A stretch of 64,000 nt of DNA, from positions 28,369 to 92,368 of the forward strand of contig JAGGXR010000030.1 of assembly GCA_021162935.1 (NCBI GenBank). The letters run 5' to 3'. The translations under genes and the position numbers were made by a program. Under the pieces are notes generated by a model. It saw only the letters and a list, made by a program, of their open reading frames with translations, made no database searches and was not told where the DNA came from. Source of the DNA: Deltaproteobacteria bacterium (GTDB lineage: Bacteria; Myxococcota_A; Polyangia; HGW-17; SLPX01). This document shows, piece after piece, positions 54,471 through 63,520 of the stretch; position 1 is the stretch's first letter, and the number at the start of each line of letters is the position of its first letter.

Positions 54471-56936
54471 ATGCAAAGCGAAACGCCATGGACATGGCGG
54501 ACGATCTTCGACAACCTGTTCCATTCCGCTATCCTCCTGGACTCGGACCAGACGATCATGTCCGTCAACCCAACTGCCGCAGCCTTTCTGGACATGCCGG
54601 CAGAAGACATCGTGGGTAAAAAATGCTTCACGCTCTTCCATGATTCGGGCCAGCCCCCACAAAACTGCCCGTTCAGGAGAATCATGGAGCAGGACTCGGA
54701 CCAAACGGTGGCCATGGTGGATGTCGTGGGACATCATTACGGGCTCGCCTATTGCCGCGTGATCGAAAAGGGAGCGGACGGATTCAAGAAGGTCCTCCAC
54801 ACTCTGACCGACGTCACAGATCTCATCGAAACCCAACGCAAACTCGAAGACAGCCAGACCAGGCTCCAATCGCTGTTCCTTGCCGCACCAGTGGCCCTCA
54901 ACCTACTCGACGATCAGGGAACGTTCGTTGACGTCAACGAGGCAGCAGCAACCTTGCTCGGACGGACCAGGAAAGACCTGACCAGCCGCTCGATACTGGA
55001 TCCAGATCTCGTCGAGCAACGTGACCTCTCTGCCATCGAGCGGGCACTGATCGAGAATCAACAGGGGCGCCCGGCCGGCCCGCTCGACGTACATATGCGG
55101 CACAAGACCGGCAAACTGTTGGACGTCCAGCTTCAATCCGTCCCAATCCCGACCGCCACGAGGACGCTCTTCTTGGCGATGACAGTGGACCTGTCTGCCA
55201 AACATGAAATGGAACGGGAACGGACCAGGAAGCGAGATGTCGAGCACGCAATCATGGTACTGTCCCGCCAGGCCCTCACGGGCCGCGACGTAGAAGATCA
55301 ATCGCGTCTCGCCATCAACCTGGCCATGCGACTCACCAATGCAACCATGGCACTCCTCATTCTTCGAGACGACCAGGGGCGTCTCGTGGTCATGGCTCTG
55401 TCCGGAAGGCCACGATCAAAAAAGAACAAGGACGCAGACATCCAGGCCCCATCACCGACCGATCCGTCTACCGACAAGATTGTCTTCGACGATGAGGATC
55501 TTCCCTTCCTCAGCCCCCTTCGTGACGGCGAGGTGCTGCTGGTCAATGATGCGTCGACCATCGACCAATGGAAACTCGGCCTCCCCGAGGGCCACCCGAC
55601 GATTGCCTCGTTCGCGGGCATCCCACTCAAAGTTGGCAACAACCTCATTGGTATGCTGGCCCTGGCCAACAGGCCGGGCGGCTTCGATCGAAACGACTTC
55701 GACGACATCAAGGCCATCGTGGAAGTCTTGGCGCTCGCCGTTTTTGCCGAAACGGCCGAACGACAGAAGGCACAGATCGAACGGCAATTCCTCCAGGCAC
55801 AAAAAATGGAAGCCATCGGCCGACTCGCGGGAGGCATGGCCCACGACTTCAACAACCTGTTGACCGTCATCTTGAGCAATGCGGATCTGATGCTCACCCA
55901 GAACCATCCATCCGGGTTCCTCGAAGAAGGCCTCTCCGAAATCATGGCTGCAGGACGACAGGCGGCCGCTTTGACGCAGCAACTCCTGGCCTTCAGTCGA
56001 CGACAGCCGCTCCGGCCTCGCGTCATCGATCTCAATAAAACCATCGAAGACATGAAGGACATGTTGGGTCGCCTCCTGGGCGAAGACATCGACCTGGAAA
56101 CCTGCAGCGCCACACTGCCGGCCACGGTCAAGGCTGATGAGCACCAGATCGAACAGGTCATCATGAACCTGGCCGTCAATGCGAGGGATGCCATGCCACT
56201 GGGCGGCCAACTCACCATCGAGACGCAGCACGTGTACCTGGACCAAGGATACGCAGCTGCTCATGCCGAGATCACGGCAGGCCCCTACGTCCTGCTGGCG
56301 GTCACCGACACAGGAAAGGGCATGGACCAGGCCACCAGGCAACGCATCTTCGAGCCGTTCTTTACGACCAAGGAGCAGGGCAAAGGTACGGGACTCGGTC
56401 TGGCCACCGTCTATGGCATCGTCCGCCAGAGCCATGGCCACATCTGGGTCTACAGCGAACCAAACCAGGGCACCACGTTCAAGATCTACCTACCCAGAAG
56501 CACAGAAACCGTCGAGCCCAAACTGCGGACCGAGGACCACCCCGAAGCCCTCATGGGAAACGAAACGATTCTGGTCGCCGAAGACGAACGGATGGTGCGA
56601 GACATGATCGTCCGGGTGCTGACCCAGAAGGGATACCAGGTCCTGGCCGCAGAAAACGGAAAGCAGGCCCTGGACCTGGCGGCTGGCCGCGAAAAAACGA
56701 TCGACCTGCTCCTGACCGACGTGGTCATGCCGATCATGGCCGGCAAGGAACTCGCCACCCAACTCGAAAAGGCCAATCCGAACGTGAGTATCGTCTATAC
56801 GACCGGATACACGGACAACGCCATCATCCATCGAGGCGTGCTGGAGCGATCGGTGATCCTCCTCCAAAAACCCTTCACCCCCCTCGACCTCCTAGGCACC
56901 ATCCGCAGGGTCCTTGATGAACGCACGTCGTCCTGA
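54471..56936 (+). CDS. Hybrid histidine kinase (PAS-PAS-GAF-HisKA-HATPase-receiver)
   Basis: The 821-residue cytosolic protein has no membrane segment. Two PAS domains (about 8-115 and 125-240; ILLDSDQTIMSVNPTA and NLLDDQGTFVDVNEAA), a GAF domain (about 265-430; FAGIPLKVGNNLIGMLALANR), then MEAIGRLAGGMAHDFNNLL with the phospho-His near 458. The ATPase part is intact (NLAVNARDAM, DTGKGMD, FEPFFTT, GTGLGLA). The C-terminal receiver keeps its acidic pair (VAEDE), phospho-Asp near 750 (LLTDVVMP) and Lys (LQKPF). The ATG at 54471 follows AAGGA; an earlier ATG at 54321 is possible. The output partner is not nearby. Confidence 0.93.
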   Translation: MQSETPWTWRTIFDNLFHSAILLDSDQTIMSVNPTAAAFLDMPAEDIVGKKCFTLFHDSGQPPQNCPFRRIMEQDSDQTVAMVDVVGHHYGLAYCRVIEKGADGFKKVLHTLTDVTDLIETQRKLEDSQTRLQSLFLAAPVALNLLDDQGTFVDVNEAAATLLGRTRKDLTSRSILDPDLVEQRDLSAIERALIENQQGRPAGPLDVHMRHKTGKLLDVQLQSVPIPTATRTLFLAMTVDLSAKHEMERERTRKRDVEHAIMVLSRQALTGRDVEDQSRLAINLAMRLTNATMALLILRDDQGRLVVMALSGRPRSKKNKDADIQAPSPTDPSTDKIVFDDEDLPFLSPLRDGEVLLVNDASTIDQWKLGLPEGHPTIASFAGIPLKVGNNLIGMLALANRPGGFDRNDFDDIKAIVEVLALAVFAETAERQKAQIERQFLQAQKMEAIGRLAGGMAHDFNNLLTVILSNADLMLTQNHPSGFLEEGLSEIMAAGRQAAALTQQLLAFSRRQPLRPRVIDLNKTIEDMKDMLGRLLGEDIDLETCSATLPATVKADEHQIEQVIMNLAVNARDAMPLGGQLTIETQHVYLDQGYAAAHAEITAGPYVLLAVTDTGKGMDQATRQRIFEPFFTTKEQGKGTGLGLATVYGIVRQSHGHIWVYSEPNQGTTFKIYLPRSTETVEPKLRTEDHPEALMGNETILVAEDERMVRDMIVRVLTQKGYQVLAAENGKQALDLAAGREKTIDLLLTDVVMPIMAGKELATQLEKANPNVSIVYTTGYTDNAIIHRGVLERSVILLQKPFTPLDLLGTIRRVLDERTSS

Positions 56937-57105
56937 ACTTCGGTTCCGCCACCCGTCGGATTCGTTCGAAGGGCCATGTGATCCAAGCCCACGATCGAAA
57001 CGTTGACTTCCAGGCCTACGATGATTGATTTGATCGACCCGTTGACTTCCAGACTGTCCCGCCCTATCGTATTTGTGCAAGGTCGCGGATGCACTGGGGG
57101 CGTTC

Positions 57106-57882
57106 GTGCTCACTATCAAGAAAAGAACGAATTTGCCGCGTCACGTTTCAGCATTGTGCCGCAAACTGGGCTCTCCAGCATTCTTTGTCTGCTCTGTGCT
57201 GATCGCTTCTGTCCTGGGCGCATGCAACACCTTCCATACCGACGTTGTTCGGGCCCCGCTCCATCGAGCCAGGCGCACCACAGGATGTCGCGTCCGCCTC
57301 TTTGAGGGACGACTGCCCGTGGATACACAGATCCTCGGGATCGTCGAAACGCGTCAGGTTCGATTCTATCCATCCGGCATGCCCACCAGGGCCCATGCCC
57401 TACGACGGCTCGAAAAGCGGGTCTGCAGGCTGGGTGGTAACGCCGTAACCCACGTCGAGACGCACGTATCGGTGCAAAACGGTTTCGCAGAAATGAGCGT
57501 CCGAGCCATGGCCCTGTTCCTGCCCAAGGGGCACCTGAATCTCCAGCCAACCACGAACCGTGGCGACCTCGCCACGAGAGCCATCTTCACGATACTTGCC
57601 GACCTCCCCGCATCGTTCAAGGACAAATGCTTCCCACCACAGGCCAAGGGCGTGATCCTCACGACGGATGAACTGGGCCTCCCCAGTTCCATGCTGGACA
57701 TCACCGCGGAAGGAACATTGGTACCCGCCCCTGATTGCGCCAGACGAATGCGCGACCTGCTCCACCATCGGGACGCCCTGGGAAGGTTTCCTGCACATGC
57801 AATCATCCCACTCCTCCTGACAACGCCCCGCAAGCAGGCAGCACAGCCACACAGGAGCGAAAGAAACCGCCATGTCCATTAG
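57106..57882 (+). CDS. Lipoprotein A of duplicated lipoprotein/barrel cassette
   Basis: The 258-residue product has a hydrophobic segment ending in the lipobox LGAC, then a domain starting CRVRLFEGRLP, with VCRLGGNAVTHVETHV, and a second part with CFPPQAKG, LTTDELG and IIPLLLTT. These elements recur in the lipoprotein at 58666, showing the two are paralogues. No known family; the GGNAV region loosely recalls RcsF-type surface sensors (weak). The GTG at 57106 has GGGGGC upstream; a TTG at 57073 is an alternative. The 3' end overlaps the barrel gene by 11 bases. Confidence 0.65.
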   Translation: MLTIKKRTNLPRHVSALCRKLGSPAFFVCSVLIASVLGACNTFHTDVVRAPLHRARRTTGCRVRLFEGRLPVDTQILGIVETRQVRFYPSGMPTRAHALRRLEKRVCRLGGNAVTHVETHVSVQNGFAEMSVRAMALFLPKGHLNLQPTTNRGDLATRAIFTILADLPASFKDKCFPPQAKGVILTTDELGLPSSMLDITAEGTLVPAPDCARRMRDLLHHRDALGRFPAHAIIPLLLTTPRKQAAQPHRSERNRHVH

Positions 57883-58639
57883 GAGGCTGGGGGCCACCGA
57901 ACGGAAACGACGGCGCGCCACCACCCGGATGATCTGGAGCCGCAGCGTCGGCGGTATGCTCGTCTCCGTGGCCCTATTCGCCGTCCAACCAAAGAACCGA
58001 CTGAACTTCAATTTGGGCGGCGACGGTTGGGAATATTTCGACTCCCACTCGTGCAACGAGCCAAACAAGCACCTGTACGGGCTGTCGGCTCACGTTGGAT
58101 TCGAGTACCAGCGCTCCATCGTCGTGGACTGGATCTACGCCCGGGTCGCCGCAGGGATGGGGGTTTCCCGAATAGGCACCCGACTGGTCGGCTCGAAACA
58201 TATCGACTACCACTCCGCTGTCGGCGTGACCGGCCTGGCGACCCTCGGAATGGATTTGTTATGGTTTGGCCTGGAGTCCGGCGTGGCATGTTACAAGGAA
58301 TATGGTGGCCCGCCTGACATTATTGACATACCCTGCTGGCCGTCTTTCCGATCTCGGATTGGGCCGAAACTCATCAACGCGCGAATCGGCTTCTTCAACG
58401 ACACAGCCCCCATCATGGAAGCCCCCATCATGGAGATGCCTCTATTGTCCATCGGGATCGGCTCGGAAACAAACCGTTGGCGACTGTCCGTGGACTTTTC
58501 TCCGTTAAGCTTCGACAGTATCGTCGCCCTGGCATGGAAGTGGCGGCAATTCGAGTTCGGCGGCAAAGTGAAATTCCGGTGGGACGATCAGGACAACTAC
58601 GACTTGATGGGCGTCACGTCATTCGGGTGGCAATTTTGA
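57872..58639 (+). CDS. Beta-barrel protein A of duplicated cassette
   Basis: The 255-residue product has a signal-like segment (GGMLVSVALFAVQ) after a basic, Arg-rich start, then strands typical of a small outer-membrane barrel, ending in ...VTSFGWQF with a C-terminal Phe, the usual assembly signal. Shared with the second barrel are QPKNxLxFxL, LGMDLLWFGLESGV, RIGPKLINARIGF, GIGSETNRW and AWKWRQFE. A 15-base tandem repeat (58406-58435) duplicates PIMEA. The partner lipoprotein overlaps it, which suggests a joint function. Confidence 0.7.
   Translation: MSIRRLGATERKRRRATTRMIWSRSVGGMLVSVALFAVQPKNRLNFNLGGDGWEYFDSHSCNEPNKHLYGLSAHVGFEYQRSIVVDWIYARVAAGMGVSRIGTRLVGSKHIDYHSAVGVTGLATLGMDLLWFGLESGVACYKEYGGPPDIIDIPCWPSFRSRIGPKLINARIGFFNDTAPIMEAPIMEMPLLSIGIGSETNRWRLSVDFSPLSFDSIVALAWKWRQFEFGGKVKFRWDDQDNYDLMGVTSFGWQF
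58406..58435 (+). repeat. 15-base tandem duplication in barrel A
   Basis: Two copies of GCCCCCATCATGGAA, the second ending in G instead of A. It keeps the reading frame and repeats five residues, probably in a surface loop. Confidence 0.8.
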
Positions 58640-58665
58640 CGGACGAACGCGGGAGGACGAAGCCA

Positions 58666-59496
58666 GTGGAAGGCGCAGGAGGAACCATACAGCCCAAGGC
58701 AACGATTCGATTTGCCAGGTCGCTCGAACGACGCCGATCGACCACGGCCGCCTGCTGGATTGCGGCGGTCGCAGCAACCGGGTTGATGGGTTGCTCGCGA
58801 TCCTCCATCCAAGTCGAGCGCACGATCCACCTGCCGCCTCTGCCCAACAACTGCTCGGTCCGGTTCCTCAAAGGGGAAAAACCCACTGCCGCCATCACCA
58901 TCGGCCACGTCCACATCGCAGTGGTGCGCCACCGTTTCCTCGCACAAACGACGAAGAACTGGGTCAACAAACGGCTCGGCCGAATGGTCTGCCACATGGG
59001 AGGCAGCGCCGTGGTGATGACCAGCAGAACGCGCACCCATTCGCAAGAATACACACTCATGTGGGTGGACGCCGACGTCCTGCTCGAAACCGCCATCAGG
59101 CCTCCCGAACATAGACAAAAGTGGTATCGGGCCAAACTGGCGCGCATCCTGGCGGCCATGGCGCAGATGCGCCAGTCCACACCGGTCTGTTTCGCACGAG
59201 GGACCCGAGCCCTGTATCTGCTCACCGATCGATCCGGAAAATTGGTTTCGGTCCTCGCCGCACGCAAAGAAGGCGTCATTGCGGCGAACAAGGCCTGTCG
59301 CGATTCCATTGGAACGAACAAGACGATTCATGCGACCCTGATCGCCCTGCGTTGCAGTTCGATCATCCCCATCGTTCTCTTCGAAATCGAAAACCATATG
59401 GTCACCAAACGATCCCACCCGGAAGGCGCGCCCCCTGTGGTCGGACGGAAGGTCAATGGGGTTCGGGCCGTCAACCGATCGAGGGATATACGTTAA
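58666..59496 (+). CDS. Lipoprotein B of duplicated cassette
   Basis: The 276-residue product has a hydrophobic segment with lipobox LMGC and aligns with lipoprotein A: CSVRFLKGEKP against CRVRLFEGRLP, VCHMGGSAVV against VCRLGGNAVT, then CFARGTRALYLLTDRSG against the CF..LTTDELG part, and SIIPIVLF against AIIPLLLT. The GTG at 58666 has GGAGG nine bases upstream and begins 26 bases after barrel A. Divergence is high, so the duplication is old. Confidence 0.7.
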   Translation: MEGAGGTIQPKATIRFARSLERRRSTTAACWIAAVAATGLMGCSRSSIQVERTIHLPPLPNNCSVRFLKGEKPTAAITIGHVHIAVVRHRFLAQTTKNWVNKRLGRMVCHMGGSAVVMTSRTRTHSQEYTLMWVDADVLLETAIRPPEHRQKWYRAKLARILAAMAQMRQSTPVCFARGTRALYLLTDRSGKLVSVLAARKEGVIAANKACRDSIGTNKTIHATLIALRCSSIIPIVLFEIENHMVTKRSHPEGAPPVVGRKVNGVRAVNRSRDIR

Positions 59497-59497
59497 A

Positions 59498-60325
59498 ATG
59501 AAACGCAGCGTCCAACACAGACCACCTGTTTGGACCAACGGCATGGGCGCCCTGATCGCTTCGGTCGCACTCTTCAGCCCGCAGCCGAAAAACGACCTCC
59601 GATTCAGCCTGACCGGATCGTCCTGGCAAACGAATCAGGAAGAAGGGGATTATGCGGACTATGCCAATTGGAGCGATCGCGGTCGCCACGGGGCATTCGG
59701 CGTCCAATACCGCCGCATCTTCCACCATTCGATGCTATACGTCCGCACCGCCTTGAAAATCGGGCTCTCTCACATGACGAGAACGCAGTCCGGGGACACG
59801 GATGAGGATGAAGTCACGTTCAAAATGAACAGCACGCAGGTCGGATTTCTTGGCGCCTTGGGTCTCGACCTGCTGTGGTTCGGATTCGAGGTAGGCGTCT
59901 TCATCCACTACGACACCGATCCCCGGGCGTACTCGAACGCCATCCCCTCGCCATCCTGCAGACTTCGAGCTGGCCCCAAATTGATCCACCTTCGCATCGG
60001 TCTTCTCGACATCGTGGACCCGGTCACAAACCCCCTGGAAATGTACGGTGACCTGTGGTTTGACTTCGTGGAAGGCAGCCCGTGGTGGCCCTTGTTCGTG
60101 GGAATCGGCTCAGAGACCGACCGATGGATCCTGTCGTTCGATGTCCGAGTACTGTCGTTCGATGTCCGAGCACCAATGAATGGCACGGTCCGATTCGGCT
60201 GGAAGTGGCGGCATTTCGAAGCCATTGGGACGTTCACCTTCTTGTGGTACCGAGAGCCGCCATGGGAGCGCCTCGATCCCGCGAACGAATTCACCTTCAC
60301 CTCGTCGTTCGGTTGGCGCTTCTGA
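59498..60325 (+). CDS. Beta-barrel protein B of duplicated cassette
   Basis: The 275-residue product starts one base after the stop of lipoprotein B. It has a signal-like segment (GALIASVALFSPQ) and the same strand motifs as barrel A: QPKNDLRFSL, LGLDLLWFGFEVGV, RAGPKLIHLRIGL, GIGSETDRW, GWKWRHFE, and a C-terminal FTSSFGWRF. A 21-base tandem repeat (60131-60172) gives LSFDVRVLSFDVR. No known family. Confidence 0.7.
   Translation: MKRSVQHRPPVWTNGMGALIASVALFSPQPKNDLRFSLTGSSWQTNQEEGDYADYANWSDRGRHGAFGVQYRRIFHHSMLYVRTALKIGLSHMTRTQSGDTDEDEVTFKMNSTQVGFLGALGLDLLWFGFEVGVFIHYDTDPRAYSNAIPSPSCRLRAGPKLIHLRIGLLDIVDPVTNPLEMYGDLWFDFVEGSPWWPLFVGIGSETDRWILSFDVRVLSFDVRAPMNGTVRFGWKWRHFEAIGTFTFLWYREPPWERLDPANEFTFTSSFGWRF
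60131..60172 (+). repeat. 21-base tandem duplication in barrel B
   Basis: Two copies of CTGTCGTTCGATGTCCGAGT followed by A, the second with C instead of T near its end. It keeps the frame and repeats seven residues. It lies in a different loop from the repeat in barrel A. Confidence 0.85.
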
Positions 60326-60526
60326 CGAGTAGCACTCACTTGGACTCGGACAGACCTCGTGACCACACGAATCGACGATCCAGACGGGCCTGGATCGTTG
60401 CCCTTGCAGGCTTGATGTCTGACCGCTAAGCTCCCTCGATAAGAATGGCGATGACCAAGCAGTGGCCATGGTCAACCGGCCCACGGAAGCGCCGGTCTCG
60501 CACGACGCGTACCTGGAGGCACGAGC

Positions 60527-63499
60527 ATGTCTGGTCCCTTCGAGCCTGAACAGACCCTGTACCTGGTCGATGGCAGTGCGTTCATCTTTCGGGCCTACCA
60601 CGCCATCAGATACCTGAGCTCCGCGAGCGGCGTGCCCACCAACGCCGTGTATGGCTTCGGTTCCATGCTCTTCAAACTCCTGGCGGGACACAATGGAAAA
60701 CCGGCAAAGCTGGCGGCCGTGTGCTTCGATTCAAGGCCTCCGACGTTTCGACACGAGATGTATGCGGATTACAAGGCGAACCGACCGCCGCCCCCCGAAG
60801 ACCTCGTTCCCCAGTTTGCGCTTTGCCGAGAACTGACGGCTGCGCTCGGCGTTTCAGTACTCGAACAGCAGGGCACCGAAGCGGACGATGTGATCGCCAC
60901 CATGGTGCGACGGGCCAGAGCCGAAGGCCTTGCCGTGGTCATCGTGTCGTCCGACAAGGATCTCATGCAGCTCGTCACGCCCGATGTGGTGCTCTACGAC
61001 ACCATGAAGGAACGTGTTTTCGGGCCCAAAGAAGTGGAGAAAAAATTCGGCGTGCCTCCTGGTTGCCTCGGCGATCTCCTGGCGCTCACCGGCGACCAGT
61101 CGGACAACATCCCCGGAGCGCCGGGCATCGGCCCCAAGACGGCAGCAAAGCTCCTGACGGAATACGAAAGCCTGGATCGCATCCTGGCCGAAGCGCCTCG
61201 GATCAAAGGCGCCAAAGGCCGTGCTCTGGTCGAACACGCCGACCAGGTGAGGCTGGCTCGACGACTCGTCGCCCTGGCCAGCGACCTGGACCTGCCATTC
61301 GACTGGGACGATCTCACCGTAGGGCCCGCCAGCAGTACGAAGCTCGAAGCCTTGCTGCGACGCATCAGCTTCGACAAATGGCTCGCCGATCTGCCGCGCA
61401 TCTACGCGCTCTACGGAAAGACCGATGATCGGCCGGTCCAGAAACAGGACGAAGCGATCGTCGAGACGGACCGAACGCCAGGTGATGCAGCAGAAGGCAG
61501 CAGCGGCGTGATGGCGAAGACGCCCGACGGCCAGAAGGCGGACGAGGAATCGAAGACAGGAAGCATCGCAGAAACCACCCTCGACGAAGCCAAGGGGTCC
61601 AAGAACAGCCGCAGCGAAGAGACGCCAGTCGAACAAGGGACGACCGACGGTTCCTGGACAGGAACCGTCAAGCCCGAGGGCCAAATTCCCAGACCGGACC
61701 ACTATGAAGCCGTGCAGACCGAGGCGCAGTGGCACCAGGTTCTGGAACGTCTCAGGGCAGAGCGCTGTTTTGCCGTGGATCTCGAAACCACAAGCATCGA
61801 TCCGGTTCGGGCTGAGATCGTGGGCTGGGCCCTGTCCCTCGGACCCGAGGCGAGCTGGTACGTGCCGGTGGGGCACACGACCCTGGAGGCCAGGGGCAGA
61901 CAACTCGAAGCACGCCTCGTCCTGGACGACCTGCGGCCGCTGCTCGAAGACGAGACGGTGATCAAGTATGCTCAGAACCATAAGTACGAATACGTGGTAC
62001 TCAAACGGCACGACGTGGAACTGACGGGCATCGGCTGCGATCCCATGATCGCCTCCTACCTGCTCGATGCCTCGCATCGATCCCACGGGCTGGACGCCTT
62101 GTCGCGTCGTGAACTCGACTACGAACCCATCACCTTCAAAGAGGTATGCGGCACGGGACAATCGGCCATCACCTTCGATCAAGTGGACATCGAGCGGGCC
62201 ACCAGATATGCGGCCGAAGACGCAGAATTGACGTACATCCTGGCACGAAAGCTCGAACCCAGGATCGAAGCGAACGGCATGGTCTCTTTGATGCGGGACC
62301 TGGAAATCCCCCTGGCGCGGGTCCTGGGCATCATGGAACTGAACGGAATCCTCCTGGATCGAACCGACCTGGATCGGCTCTCCTCCGACATGGCCAAACA
62401 CCTTGCCGAATTGGAGGCAGACGTGCGGTCCATGACCAGCATGGACATAAACTTGGCCTCGCCCAAGCAACTCCAGGCGCTTCTGTTCGATCACCTCGAT
62501 CTCAAACCGATCAAGAAGACCAAGACCGGATTCTCCACGGACGCCGAGGTGCTCGAACAACTCGCAGCCCTCCATCCGGTCGCCGCCCTCATCCACGAAC
62601 ACCGGGTCGTGTCGAAGCTCAAGTCCACCTACGTCGATGCCCTACCCAAAATGATCAACCCAAAGACGGGCAGGCTCCACACCTCGTACAACCAGGCAGT
62701 GGCCGCAACGGGCCGCCTGTCCTCCTCCGACCCAAACCTCCAGAACATCCCGGTCCGCACGGACGTGGGGCGACGTATCCGACGAGCCTTCGTGGCCAAA
62801 CCAGGATTCCTGCTCGTCTCGGGCGACTATTCCCAGATTGAGCTAAGGGTCCTGGCCCATCTGAGCGGTGACTCCACGCTCAGGGAAGCCTTCGAGCAGA
62901 ATGTGGACGTGCATGCCAAGACTGCGGCCGAGGTCTTCTCCGTGCCCCTGGACCAGGTCACGCGGGAACAGCGTCGTGTGGCCAAGGCAGTGAACTTCGG
63001 GGTCGTCTATGGACAGACCGGGTTTGGCCTCGCCAAACAAATTCACGTGTCACGGAAAGAGGCGACGCGGTATATCGAACGCTACTTCGACCGACACCGA
63101 GGCGTCGACGAGTACATGAAACGACTGGTGGCCGAAGCCACGAAAAACGGGTACGTGACGACCATCCTGGGCCGAAAACGACCCCTTCCAGCTCTGTCCA
63201 GAGGCGGACACAGGGAAAAATCCGCTGCGGAACGCATGGCACGGAACACGCCCATCCAGGGATCGGCCGCGGACCTCATCAAGTTGGCCATGCTCGCCTG
63301 TCATCGACTCGTCGAGGAACGGTACCAAGAAGCAGCCATGCTCTTGACGATCCATGACGAACTGGTCTTCGAGGTGCCCGAAGCCCAGGCCGAAGATCTG
63401 GGCAGAGACGCAGCGCACATCATGGAGACCGTCCATCCGTTGGATGTTCCCCTCAAGGTGGACGTGGGCATGGGCCGCAACTGGGACGAGGCCCATTAA
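60527..63499 (+). CDS. polA: DNA polymerase I
   Basis: PolA has three parts. Residues 1-300 are the 5'-nuclease (YLVDGSAFIFRAYHA, TEADDVIATM, SSDKDLMQLV, GDQSDNIPG). After a 90-residue acidic, low-complexity linker (about 305-395), residues 395-590 are the 3'-5' proofreading exonuclease with its metal residues kept (FAVDLETTSIDP, AAEDAELTY). The polymerase part has ATGRLSSSDPNLQNIP, SGDYSQIELRVLAHLSGD, the O-helix RRVAKAVNFGVVYGQ and IHDELVFEVP. Total 990 residues against about 930 in E. coli; the linker accounts for the difference. GGAGG lies seven bases before the ATG. Confidence 0.97.
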   Translation: MSGPFEPEQTLYLVDGSAFIFRAYHAIRYLSSASGVPTNAVYGFGSMLFKLLAGHNGKPAKLAAVCFDSRPPTFRHEMYADYKANRPPPPEDLVPQFALCRELTAALGVSVLEQQGTEADDVIATMVRRARAEGLAVVIVSSDKDLMQLVTPDVVLYDTMKERVFGPKEVEKKFGVPPGCLGDLLALTGDQSDNIPGAPGIGPKTAAKLLTEYESLDRILAEAPRIKGAKGRALVEHADQVRLARRLVALASDLDLPFDWDDLTVGPASSTKLEALLRRISFDKWLADLPRIYALYGKTDDRPVQKQDEAIVETDRTPGDAAEGSSGVMAKTPDGQKADEESKTGSIAETTLDEAKGSKNSRSEETPVEQGTTDGSWTGTVKPEGQIPRPDHYEAVQTEAQWHQVLERLRAERCFAVDLETTSIDPVRAEIVGWALSLGPEASWYVPVGHTTLEARGRQLEARLVLDDLRPLLEDETVIKYAQNHKYEYVVLKRHDVELTGIGCDPMIASYLLDASHRSHGLDALSRRELDYEPITFKEVCGTGQSAITFDQVDIERATRYAAEDAELTYILARKLEPRIEANGMVSLMRDLEIPLARVLGIMELNGILLDRTDLDRLSSDMAKHLAELEADVRSMTSMDINLASPKQLQALLFDHLDLKPIKKTKTGFSTDAEVLEQLAALHPVAALIHEHRVVSKLKSTYVDALPKMINPKTGRLHTSYNQAVAATGRLSSSDPNLQNIPVRTDVGRRIRRAFVAKPGFLLVSGDYSQIELRVLAHLSGDSTLREAFEQNVDVHAKTAAEVFSVPLDQVTREQRRVAKAVNFGVVYGQTGFGLAKQIHVSRKEATRYIERYFDRHRGVDEYMKRLVAEATKNGYVTTILGRKRPLPALSRGGHREKSAAERMARNTPIQGSAADLIKLAMLACHRLVEERYQEAAMLLTIHDELVFEVPEAQAEDLGRDAAHIMETVHPLDVPLKVDVGMGRNWDEAH

Positions 63500-63520
63500 A
63501 CGATCGACGAGGCAGACAGG

